A DNA stretch of 64,000 nt. It comes from a bacterium (GTDB lineage Bacteria > Verrucomicrobiota > Kiritimatiellia > CAIKKV01 > CAITUY01). This document shows, piece after piece, positions 56,969-64,000 of the stretch (the stretch's first letter is position 1; the number at the start of each line of letters is the position of its first letter). A program made the translations under genes and the position numbers. The notes beneath the pieces are model-generated. The model was not told the origin of the DNA, ran no database searches, and saw only the letters and a program-made list of their open reading frames with translations. The stretch covers positions 1-64,000 of the forward strand of contig JBAWZF010000001.1 in the NCBI GenBank assembly GCA_037143175.1. Reading direction: 5' to 3'.

Positions 56969-57634
56969 TTATTCAAACGCCAGTGTGCCGAAATGCCAGG
57001 GGAGATGGAAGTCCACTTTCCCAATGGTAGCCCAGGAATAATGACGGACCTGACTGTCCTTAGGATGATCTATGCGACAGAGATTCATGCGCCATTGATC
57101 GCCTGGGCGCGGGGTAAGGGTGTCGGCCCCGATCAGTGATGTGAAAGGGATCGCGTATTCTGCAGTCCATCCTTTGGCGCCGGGCGTGCCCAGTTCTCCA
57201 TCTACGAATACTGCTGTTTCCAACCCCTTGCAGGTATAGGCCTCAACAAACGAGGTAACGGCCCAATTCCCTCCATTCTCCGGGCGGCCATTTAGAATGA
57301 AGGTGTCAAAAACCGTATTGAGCGGGTTGAGATTAATCTCGTAATATTGCCGCACTTTTCCTGAAGGGCAGAGGAACACTTCCACGCATTCTTCGCTCCA
57401 GACGGCAGCATCATGTTGGGTCAATGTGGCCCAGACATAGGAATCGACGCATGTGAAGCCGATATACAGATGGGTGTCTGAGTACAGCAGCTGTGCGGAT
57501 ACGCGATCGGGGTGTGGCGTGCCGGTCACCGGGTCGGTCAGTTCCACTGTTTCAGCCTTCTTCCACTGTGGATCGTTCAGGCGGCCGGTGATTTTTAGAG
57601 GGGCAGGAATGTGGTGGCAGACACAGATGGGCAT
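56969..57634 (-). CDS. CBM9-like carbohydrate-binding-fold protein
   Basis: 221 residues without a signal peptide. ITGRLNDPQWKKAETVELTD, YSDTHLYIGFTCVDSYVWAT, VEVFLCPSGKVRQYYEINLN and WTAEYAIPFTSL follow the order of the CBM9/DOMON-like family found in many carbohydrate loci. Binding residues (W in ESW-type positions) are plausible but unproven. Divergent from the esterase and GH52 genes, so it may share their control. An intracellular location is unusual for a CBM. Confidence 0.72.
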   Translation of the reverse strand: MPICVCHHIPAPLKITGRLNDPQWKKAETVELTDPVTGTPHPDRVSAQLLYSDTHLYIGFTCVDSYVWATLTQHDAAVWSEECVEVFLCPSGKVRQYYEINLNPLNTVFDTFILNGRPENGGNWAVTSFVEAYTCKGLETAVFVDGELGTPGAKGWTAEYAIPFTSLIGADTLTPRPGDQWRMNLCRIDHPKDSQVRHYSWATIGKVDFHLPWHFGTLAFE

Positions 57635-57878
57635 GGTGTCGTTGTTCCTTAAATGGTGTTGATTGTTCTTGAAAACATCACGCTATCAGATACCGTGACG
57701 TGATTAATTTTATACAACTAGTCGCTGGCGGATGGGAAGTAGAAAAAAGAAATACCGATTCCATGAATGCAATTAATCACCCTAACCCAAAGGGTATGAG
57801 ATTTTTTGCTGACAGTTTGACGGAATTGTTTTGAATCTGAAATTAATGCGCTGAAGTTACGGAAAAGGAATAGACCGA
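57635..57878. other. Divergent intergenic region before the esterase gene
   Basis: 244 bases between the CBM9-like and SASA starts. It is AT-rich in the centre and contains GTGACGTGATTAATTTTATA. I see no clear operator, but the arrangement implies shared control. Confidence 0.35.
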
Positions 57879-59147
57879 ATGAAGCTGAATAGTTTGTTTT
57901 GCGAGAGCATGGTATTACAACGCGATATTTCCATCCCGGTGTGGGGGTGGGCTGAACCGGGGGAAGCGATTGAAGTCTCACTGGCCGGGAAAACGCTTAA
58001 GACCAAGGCGGATGCATCCGGTTCGTTCCGGGTGGCTTTTGCCCCGCTGCCGGCGGGCGGGCCGCATATTTTGAGTGTGCGGGGCGCGAAAGATCACCTG
58101 ACGTCCAAAAACGTGATGGTCGGCGAAGTCTGGGTCGCATCGGGTCAATCTAACATGGAATGGCAGGTTGCCATGAGTCAGGATGGTGAGGCCGAATGCG
58201 CGTCGGCAGATCATCCTCAGTTGCGAATGTTCACTGTGCCCAAGAAGGCGATCATGCAACCTCAGGCCGATGTGGAAGGGGTTTGGGAGGTGTGCACTCC
58301 ATATACAGTCGGAACCTTCTCCGCGGTGGGTTACTTTTTTGCACGGGAACTGCAACAACGATTGGGAGGTATTCCGGTTGGCATTATCAACACGTCCTGG
58401 GGCGGTACGCTCGCGGAAGCCTGGACCAGTCGTGAAGGGCTTTTGGTCGAGCCCGAATTGAAGCATATGATTGAGGACTCCGATCGTGCGCACCAGTACT
58501 GTACGCTTTTTCCTGCCATGATTCGGGATTGGCGCCGGGCCTGGGGATTACCCGCGCCAGCCAAGGCAGGTGCACCGGGTGGTGACTTTGCGTTCCATTT
58601 TGTGCAATTGGCCAACTATATGCCGGAACAACCAAAGCCGGGCGAGAGTGCCTGGGCGGAGTTGCGCGAAGCGCAGCGGTTGACGCTACGCGAGCCGAAC
58701 ACGGGGATGGCGGTGACTCTGGATATCGGTGACGGTGCTGATATTCATCCGACCAATAAACAAGATGTCGGGCGCCGACTTGCATATTCTGCGCTGGTTA
58801 CGGTGTATGGCCAGCCCCTGGCAGGTTCCGGGCCAGCCCCACGGGACTGGGAATCAAAGGATGGGGTCATGCGCGTGCGTTTTGACCACACTGAGGGCGG
58901 CTTAGTGACCCACGACCATGGGCCCGTTCGTGGGTTTGCGATTGCCGGAGCGAATCGCATTTTCCATTGGGCTTGGGCCAGGATTGAAGACGATACTGTG
59001 ATCGTGCGACACCCTCATGTTCCGAATCCCGTGGCAGTGCGATATGCCTGGGCGGACAATCCCGTTTTCAATCTCGGGAACGGTGCCGGTCTGCCTGCTA
59101 CCCCGTTCAAAACCGATGATTGGCCGTGGACTACTCAGCCGAAATGA
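57879..59147 (+). CDS. SASA-domain carbohydrate esterase with internal deletion
   Basis: 422 residues; relatives (sialate or xylan O-acetylesterases) have about 500-650. The N-terminal beta domain (VLQRDISIPVWGWAEPGE) leads to the SGNH-type nucleophile in VASGQSNMEWQV (about 88-99) and INTSWGGTLAEAWTS. At about residue 205 (IEDSDRAHQYCTLFPAMI) the region that normally contains YQGESN, plus roughly 70-80 residues, is missing in frame. The later Asp-His pair is kept in DIHPTNKQDVGRRLA. No signal peptide, so it is cytosolic. It precedes the GH52 beta-xylosidase and may once have deacetylated xylo-oligosaccharides. Activity is doubtful without the lost block. Confidence 0.8.
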   Translation: MKLNSLFCESMVLQRDISIPVWGWAEPGEAIEVSLAGKTLKTKADASGSFRVAFAPLPAGGPHILSVRGAKDHLTSKNVMVGEVWVASGQSNMEWQVAMSQDGEAECASADHPQLRMFTVPKKAIMQPQADVEGVWEVCTPYTVGTFSAVGYFFARELQQRLGGIPVGIINTSWGGTLAEAWTSREGLLVEPELKHMIEDSDRAHQYCTLFPAMIRDWRRAWGLPAPAKAGAPGGDFAFHFVQLANYMPEQPKPGESAWAELREAQRLTLREPNTGMAVTLDIGDGADIHPTNKQDVGRRLAYSALVTVYGQPLAGSGPAPRDWESKDGVMRVRFDHTEGGLVTHDHGPVRGFAIAGANRIFHWAWARIEDDTVIVRHPHVPNPVAVRYAWADNPVFNLGNGAGLPATPFKTDDWPWTTQPK

Positions 59148-59165
59148 AATGAAAGGAAAAGCGTC

Positions 59166-61286
59166 ATGAATAAAACAAATATTTTCTTTAATGCTCATCA
59201 CTCGCCCTCTGGGGCGTTTGCAAGTTTCACTCTTGGGTGCAAAGGCGCCAAGGGAGGGCTGGGATTGGAGTTGGGGCGGCCAGCGGATGAAAACATCTAT
59301 ATCGGCGTGGAAAACCGTGACGGGAGCGCCTATGAAAGTCTGCCATTTTATGCCCAGGCCGAAGACGATCGCAATCGTTTTGAGGTAGAATCCCTGGGGG
59401 GGGCGAAAAAGGCTTTTCCCCTTCGGCCCTTTGCGGATGATGAAATTGAACGTGATTTTCAACAGGGAACCGATACGTGGACGGCAGGGGACATGGTTTT
59501 TCGTATTCTCAGCCCCATGCCGGCGATTCCCGATCCCGATAAAGCAGCGGCCTCGGCCGTCAAGGCGGCCGTGGTGCCGGCAGTTTGGGCGGAGTTAACA
59601 GTTGATAATCGCAAGTGCGACCGGGCGCGAACAGCCTTCTTCGCCTGGCAGGGAGGGGATCCCTACAGCAATATGCGCTGGATGAACTCCGAATCCGGTC
59701 ACTCTTTCAGCGGTATTGGGCAAGGCACGCGGACGGCCATTGTCAGCCGTGACCGTGGCCTCAAAGTCGGAACATTTTTCAGTTTGGAGAATATGTTGCG
59801 GCCTGAGCATCCGGATAATGTTCGCTTTGGGATTGCCCCTCTCGGGGGGATTCAGGCTACCGTGCCGGCACGAAAACGGAAAACCTTTACCTTCGCTATT
59901 TGTTTCTTCCACGGCGGGATTGTGACGACCGGGATGCCCACATCTTATTATTATACCCGGTTCTTTTCAGACATTGAGGCCGTTGCGGACTGGTCTTTGG
60001 TACATGCTGGCGAGGCCCGCCGTGCCAGCCTTGCCGCTGATCGCGTTTTAGATAAGGCCAGACATCTTTCTGATGATCAGCGCTTCCAATTGGTGCATGC
60101 CATCCGGAGTTACTACGGCAGCACTGAGTTTCTGAAACAGGAAGGCCGGCCCCTCTGGGTGGTTAATGAAGGTGAATACCGGATGATGAATACCTTCGAC
60201 CTGACGGTGGATCATCTCTTCTATGAGCTCGGTAAAAATCCATGGGTTGTCCGGAATGTGCTGGATTTATTCCTGTCCCGTTATGCCTATACCGATCATG
60301 TCAGAGAGCCTGGAGTGGCGCGTTTGCAACCTGGCGGTTTGAGTTTTACCCATGACATGGGGATTGGGAATGTGTTTTCCCGTCCGGCCTATTCCAGTTA
60401 TGAATTATTCGGCTTGCACGGCTGTTTTTCGCATATGACTCATGAGCAGCTCTGCAATTGGGTGCTTTGTGCTACGACCTACGCCGCGCGATCGGGTGAC
60501 CAGGCATGGATGAAGCGGCGGCTTCCCGTACTTAAGGACTGTTTTGAGAGTATGCTCAACCGTGACCATTTCGATCCTGCGAAGAGGAATGGGTTGATGA
60601 GCCTTGATAGCGACCGGTGCAAAGGGGGGAGCGAGATCACCACTTATGACAGTCTGGACGTCTCCCTGGGGCAATCACGACACAACCTCTATATGGCGGT
60701 CAAATGCTGGGCTTCGTATGTGGCTATGGAAGCCGTTTTCCGGCGTGCAAAGGATTCGAAGACGGCATCGCAATGTGGGGAGCAGGCTCGGAAATGTGCC
60801 GACTCCATTTGTTCCTATCAAACGCCGGAAGACTGGCTTCCGGCCGTGATGGGTGAGGGCAATGCATCGAAGATCATTCCGGCTATTGAAGGGCTCGTCT
60901 TTCCCTGGGCGCAGGGACTGCATGAGGTTCTGGATGAGGCTGGACGGTTTGGTGAACTGATCATCGCGTTGCGCAAACATCTGGATGTGGTTCTTAAGCC
61001 GGGGGTTTGCCTGTTTGCTGATGGCGGCTGGAAGCTCTCATCTACAAGCGACAATTCCTGGTTAAGTAAAATCTACATCTGCCAGTTCGTGGCACGCCGG
61101 ATCTTCGGCCGGAAATGGGGTGCGGCCGAGCGTAAGGCCGACGCCGCTCATGTGGGCTGGTTGTTGGATCCCCAGAATGCTTATTGGTCTTGGAGCGACC
61201 AGATCGTGTCTGGTATCGCCAAGGGGAGTAAATACTATCCCCGAGGCGTCACGGCGGCGCTTTGGCTGGAAGAGTTACCAAAGTAA
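59166..61286 (+). CDS. Glycoside hydrolase family 52 beta-xylosidase
   Basis: 706 residues, the standard GH52 length. FFNAHHSPSGAFASFTLGCK at the start, VVNEGEYRMMNTFDLTVDHL with the catalytic Glu nucleophile (near 335), and ITTYDSLDVSLGQSRHNLYM with the Asp general acid/base (near 500) match the Geobacillus XynB2 type; SKYYPRGVTAALWLEELPK ends it. It removes xylose from xylo-oligosaccharides by a retaining mechanism. No signal peptide, so action is intracellular. It follows the SASA esterase by 18 bases, forming one unit. GH52 is a small family; its presence here may reflect transfer. Confidence 0.94.
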   Translation: MNKTNIFFNAHHSPSGAFASFTLGCKGAKGGLGLELGRPADENIYIGVENRDGSAYESLPFYAQAEDDRNRFEVESLGGAKKAFPLRPFADDEIERDFQQGTDTWTAGDMVFRILSPMPAIPDPDKAAASAVKAAVVPAVWAELTVDNRKCDRARTAFFAWQGGDPYSNMRWMNSESGHSFSGIGQGTRTAIVSRDRGLKVGTFFSLENMLRPEHPDNVRFGIAPLGGIQATVPARKRKTFTFAICFFHGGIVTTGMPTSYYYTRFFSDIEAVADWSLVHAGEARRASLAADRVLDKARHLSDDQRFQLVHAIRSYYGSTEFLKQEGRPLWVVNEGEYRMMNTFDLTVDHLFYELGKNPWVVRNVLDLFLSRYAYTDHVREPGVARLQPGGLSFTHDMGIGNVFSRPAYSSYELFGLHGCFSHMTHEQLCNWVLCATTYAARSGDQAWMKRRLPVLKDCFESMLNRDHFDPAKRNGLMSLDSDRCKGGSEITTYDSLDVSLGQSRHNLYMAVKCWASYVAMEAVFRRAKDSKTASQCGEQARKCADSICSYQTPEDWLPAVMGEGNASKIIPAIEGLVFPWAQGLHEVLDEAGRFGELIIALRKHLDVVLKPGVCLFADGGWKLSSTSDNSWLSKIYICQFVARRIFGRKWGAAERKADAAHVGWLLDPQNAYWSWSDQIVSGIAKGSKYYPRGVTAALWLEELPK

Positions 61287-62498
61287 TCGTCGGCCTGCGG
61301 TTTGGGCCGATTCGTAGACTACGCGAACGGAGACTTTATGGATGGCGGCTGCGCTGGCGCAGTCGTCATACTCCGGTGAGGCCGTCACCGGGGTCCCATG
61401 CCAGCGTCCGATTTTAATCTGGATGGGGCCATAGGCAGTCTCCGCGGTCGCAAACTCCCGCTCAAGCATGGTGCGGCGTGTGAGATGTTCGCGGATCCCG
61501 AAGGTCGTGCTTTCAGTAAAGATTAAATCCAGTATTACGGGCTTGAGTTCAGGCGCGCACAGCACTGTCAAAAGTGTGGCGGGCCTCTGTTTTTTCATTT
61601 GAATGGCGGACGTAAACGCATCATACGCCCCGACTGCCATGAGTTTTTGCACCAAGGCCCCAATCAGTTCCGGCGTGGTGTCATCGATATTGGTCTCCAG
61701 GACAAGGCAAAGGTCGGGATCACTTATCTTAACGGGCGCCGCTTCAAGCAATATGCCACGTAATAAATTGGGACGTTTGTCGAGGATCCGTTGGCCAAAG
61801 CCATGCCCCACGGCCTTGATCAGCCAGCCGTCCGGCCAGCTTTTCAGATTAGACCAAGTGGTCAATAAGGCCGCGCCGGTAGGAGTCACCAGTTCATAGG
61901 GTTCATCGGTATGGGTCACGGCAAAGCCTTTGAGAAGCTCCACTGTACCTGGCGCAGGATTAGGGAAAATGCCGTGGGCACAGGTGATGGTTCCGTGTCC
62001 CTGGGGCAGGGGCGAAAAGCCGACATGGTCAACATGGAGGAGATGCAAGCCCAGACAGGCGCCAACGATATCCGCAATGGCATCGAGTGCGCCTACTTCA
62101 TGGAAATGGACCTCCTGCGGCGTTTTCCCATGTACGCGTGCCTCGGCTTCCGCCAGTCGCTGAAACACGGCGATGCTCTTTTTCTTTACGTCAGCCGGCA
62201 GGGTGGCCGCTTCGATCATGCTCAGGATTTCAAGAAGTCCCCGGTGTGGAGCGTGATGATGGTGCCCGAGGGACTCGTGGTGATGATGGGCGTGATGCTC
62301 GTGAGCGTGAACGGTAATCTGGGATCCGTGCATTCCATTCGAGGCATGTTGGCGGGCCTCAATGGCAATATGAAAATCGCCCAGGGAGGCTAGGGCCTCA
62401 TTTAAATCCGAAGGGCGTACCCCCAGATCAATCAGCGTTGACAAAATCATGTCGCCGCTCGCCCCACCCACGCTATCAAACCATAAGATTCGTTTCAT
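61275..62498 (-). CDS. larC: Nickel pincer cofactor insertase LarC
   Basis: 407 residues in one uninterrupted frame (in Lactobacillus the gene needs a programmed frameshift). FDSVGGASGDMILSTLIDLG is the start of the family; HFHEVGALDAIADIVG and VTPTGAALL follow, and the C-terminal half has LVLETNIDDTTPELIGALVQ. A His-rich loop lies at about residues 62-85 (HAHEHHAHHHH then GHHHHAPH), suited to nickel storage. It inserts Ni into the pyridinium dithiocarboxylate cofactor used by lactate racemase and relatives. Its stop overlaps the GH52 stop region by 12 bases; it is coupled to larB upstream (ATGA). Confidence 0.93.
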   Translation of the reverse strand: MKRILWFDSVGGASGDMILSTLIDLGVRPSDLNEALASLGDFHIAIEARQHASNGMHGSQITVHAHEHHAHHHHESLGHHHHAPHRGLLEILSMIEAATLPADVKKKSIAVFQRLAEAEARVHGKTPQEVHFHEVGALDAIADIVGACLGLHLLHVDHVGFSPLPQGHGTITCAHGIFPNPAPGTVELLKGFAVTHTDEPYELVTPTGAALLTTWSNLKSWPDGWLIKAVGHGFGQRILDKRPNLLRGILLEAAPVKISDPDLCLVLETNIDDTTPELIGALVQKLMAVGAYDAFTSAIQMKKQRPATLLTVLCAPELKPVILDLIFTESTTFGIREHLTRRTMLEREFATAETAYGPIQIKIGRWHGTPVTASPEYDDCASAAAIHKVSVRVVYESAQTAGRRLLW

Positions 62499-63235
62499 TT
62501 GCCCTTGTTAATCATGGCGGCAGCCACACCGGCGCCGAATCCATTATCGATATTGACGACGGTAATGCCCGGGACGCAGCTGTTGAGCATGGCCAGTAGG
62601 GCGGTGATGCCGCCCATGCTGGTGCCATACCCAATGCTGGTGGGGACGGCGATGATGGGACAGTTGGTCAGGCCGCCGACAACCGAGGGCAGTGCCCCTT
62701 CCATTCCCGCCACCACAATCATAACGTGAGCCTTTTTCATGACTGGCAAGTGATGGAGCAGGCGATGGAGGCCGGCGACTCCGACATCGTAGACGCGCTC
62801 AACCTTGGCGCCCATGGTTTCTGCTACCAGGGCGGCCTCTTCTGCAACAGGAATATCGGTTGTGCCTGCCGAGAGTACCACGACACACCCTTTGGGGCGG
62901 GGCCGTGGCGTGACATCCAAAGTCAGAACCCGGGCGACTTCATGGTAACGTGTTTTGGGGAACTCCGCTTTAACGACGGCAAACTGTTCTTTAGAGACAC
63001 GTGTAGCCAAACAGTTTTGACCGGCTGCGGCCAAAGCGGATACGATTTTAACCAACTGTTCTGCGGTTTTTCCCTGACCAAAGATGACTTCAGGGAACCC
63101 GCGCCTGCGGAGACGATCCGTATCCAGTCGGGCGAATCCAATGTTCTTTTCGCGCAATCCCTCAATTTGACGGAGTGCCTTTCCCGCCGACAATGTTCCA
63201 TCCGCAACAGAATCCAGTATTGTTCGTACAGTCAT
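62495..63235 (-). CDS. larB: Pyridinium-3,5-biscarboxylic acid mononucleotide synthase LarB
   Basis: 246 residues. An AIR-carboxylase-like fold: VVVLSAGTTDIPVAEEAALV, MIVVAGMEGALPSVVGGLTN and IAVPTSIGYGTSMGGITALL are diagnostic. It carboxylates nicotinic acid adenine dinucleotide to start the nickel-pincer cofactor. The start overlaps nothing upstream; it follows mqnC by 31 bases. LarE and LarA are not in the window. Confidence 0.93.
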   Translation of the reverse strand: MTVRTILDSVADGTLSAGKALRQIEGLREKNIGFARLDTDRLRRRGFPEVIFGQGKTAEQLVKIVSALAAAGQNCLATRVSKEQFAVVKAEFPKTRYHEVARVLTLDVTPRPRPKGCVVVLSAGTTDIPVAEEAALVAETMGAKVERVYDVGVAGLHRLLHHLPVMKKAHVMIVVAGMEGALPSVVGGLTNCPIIAVPTSIGYGTSMGGITALLAMLNSCVPGITVVNIDNGFGAGVAAAMINKGK

Positions 63236-63266
63236 CTACTAAGAATGAAAGAGAGTGAAGAGGGAA

Positions 63267-64000
63267 TCAAGCAGGAAATCGGCGAAGAAGCTTATACTGT
63301 GTGTCGCGTTGTGCAGGAATCAGGCCGGTTTGGGCAATCAGGGAGATCACCAGTTCAGGGGCGACGGCATAAGCCGTGCCGGTGGCGCGAACGACTTGTT
63401 CTTCCATCAGCACCCCCCCAAAATCATCGGCGCCGAAAACAAGCGCCAGTTGGGAGAGGTCGGGGCCCTCAGTGACCCAGCCTGCCTGAATATGAGGAAT
63501 GTTATCAAGAACCAGGCGGGCGAGGGCGATCATCCTCAGGTAATCCGGGCCGGTGGCATGGCGCTGGAGCCATTGGGTTTTATTGGGTTGGAAACTCCAG
63601 GGAATAAAAGCGGTAAACCCTCCCGTTTTATCCTGCAGTTCACGAATACGGAGCAAATGCTCCACGCGTTGTGCCGGTGTTTCGCCAAGTCCATAGACCA
63701 TGGTCGCCGTGGTTTTCATCCCCAATTCCTGGGCGACCTCCATTACGGCAAGCCACTCAGCGGTGGTGATTTTTTTAGGACTGACCTGTTGGCGCACCGC
63801 GTCCACCAGGATTTCCGCTCCTCCACCCGGCAGTGAATCAAGACCAGCCCGACGTAATCGTTCCAGAGCCTCCCGTAACGACAAGCCGCTTTTCCGGGCG
63901 AGGTATGTGATTTCTGTCGGGGAGAGTGAATGCACGCAAACGTGCACCTTTTGCTTAATCGCAGTAAACACGCGTTCATAAAAATTCAGGTCGAGATCGG
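63267..64000 (-). CDS. mqnC: Cyclic dehypoxanthine futalosine synthase MqnC (3' part)
   Basis: About 244 residues are visible; the gene enters from beyond the right edge. SLSPTEITYLARKSGLSLRE, LDSLPGGGAEILVDAVRQQV, GMKTTATMVYGLGETPAQRV and GGFTAFIPWSFQPNKTQW assign MqnC rather than MqnE (which has MTGGGAEI). It is a radical-SAM enzyme of the futalosine route to menaquinone. The N-terminal CxxxCxxC cluster motif lies outside the window, so integrity cannot be judged there. It reads towards larB, with 31 bases between. Confidence 0.9.
   Translation of the reverse strand, partial: DLDLNFYERVFTAIKQKVHVCVHSLSPTEITYLARKSGLSLREALERLRRAGLDSLPGGGAEILVDAVRQQVSPKKITTAEWLAVMEVAQELGMKTTATMVYGLGETPAQRVEHLLRIRELQDKTGGFTAFIPWSFQPNKTQWLQRHATGPDYLRMIALARLVLDNIPHIQAGWVTEGPDLSQLALVFGADDFGGVLMEEQVVRATGTAYAVAPELVISLIAQTGLIPAQRDTQYKLLRRFPA

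Noticed and set aside
61275-62498. Programmed frameshift in larC
   Set aside because: The gene is open in a single frame over the full LarC length, so no frameshift is needed here.

Overview
The window reads as chromosomal DNA of a Gram-negative bacterium of moderately high GC, densely coded on both strands. LptF, MurJ, a Wzm/Wzt exporter and a lipobox protein show an outer membrane and envelope. The futalosine-route enzyme MqnC, type III pantothenate kinase, an AraC regulator paired with a Gfo/Idh/MocA oxidoreductase, an uroporphyrinogen-decarboxylase-like protein and polysaccharide enzymes together resemble the PVC group (Kiritimatiellota, Lentisphaerota, Verrucomicrobiota). That placement is an inference; no rRNA or tRNA gene was seen.

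Left end (1-5.1 kb): an accessory island of decayed genes. It holds an MNT/HEPN pair whose HEPN half has lost its middle, an ORF6N relic, an apparently intact HigB/HigA-like pair, and a VapB/VapC pair with a truncated VapC. Three copies of one dispersed repeat sit at gene break points. The divergent promoter between an araC gene and an oxidoreductase gene occurs twice, and each copy keeps only one of the two genes intact. REP-like hairpins and a long inverted repeat lie nearby.

5.1-12.6 kb: a PEGA lipoprotein, a PilZ protein, a secreted beta-helix protein, a tiny Cys/His protein, ligA, an HU gene with a leader hairpin and terminator, an FmdB-type zinc ribbon, an AraC remnant and a URO-D-like enzyme. 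12.7-24.9 kb: purF, pyrG and a first carB; then a scar where hsdM and gmd relics abut; then a UPF0371 protein followed by a second carB. 25.0-29.1 kb: murJ, rlmN and an rsmB-type gene.

29.1-42.9 kb: two halves of a peptide ABC importer (a YejE-like permease with OppD and OppF on the minus strand, OppB and OppC on the plus strand), separated by a polysaccharide exporter (Wzm/Wzt), nadC-coaX-ruvX, two tandem membrane-anchored phosphoesterases and ridA. 42.9-49.6 kb: rnr, a secreted protein, GtrA, a GGCT-like protein, a MerR-like regulator, LptF and a VTT/DedA-like protein. 49.6-57.0 kb: a PAP2-GT39 fusion, a pair of SPFH proteins with triplicated N-terminal repeats, tlyA and nadK.

57.0-64.0 kb: a putative cytosolic xylo-oligosaccharide group (CBM9-like protein, a SASA-type esterase with an internal deletion, GH52 beta-xylosidase), then larC, larB and the 3' part of mqnC. 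The most notable candidates are the vault-like SPFH pair, the undecaprenyl-phosphate module (PAP2-GT39 plus VTT), the twin phosphoesterases and the repeat-marked decay island.
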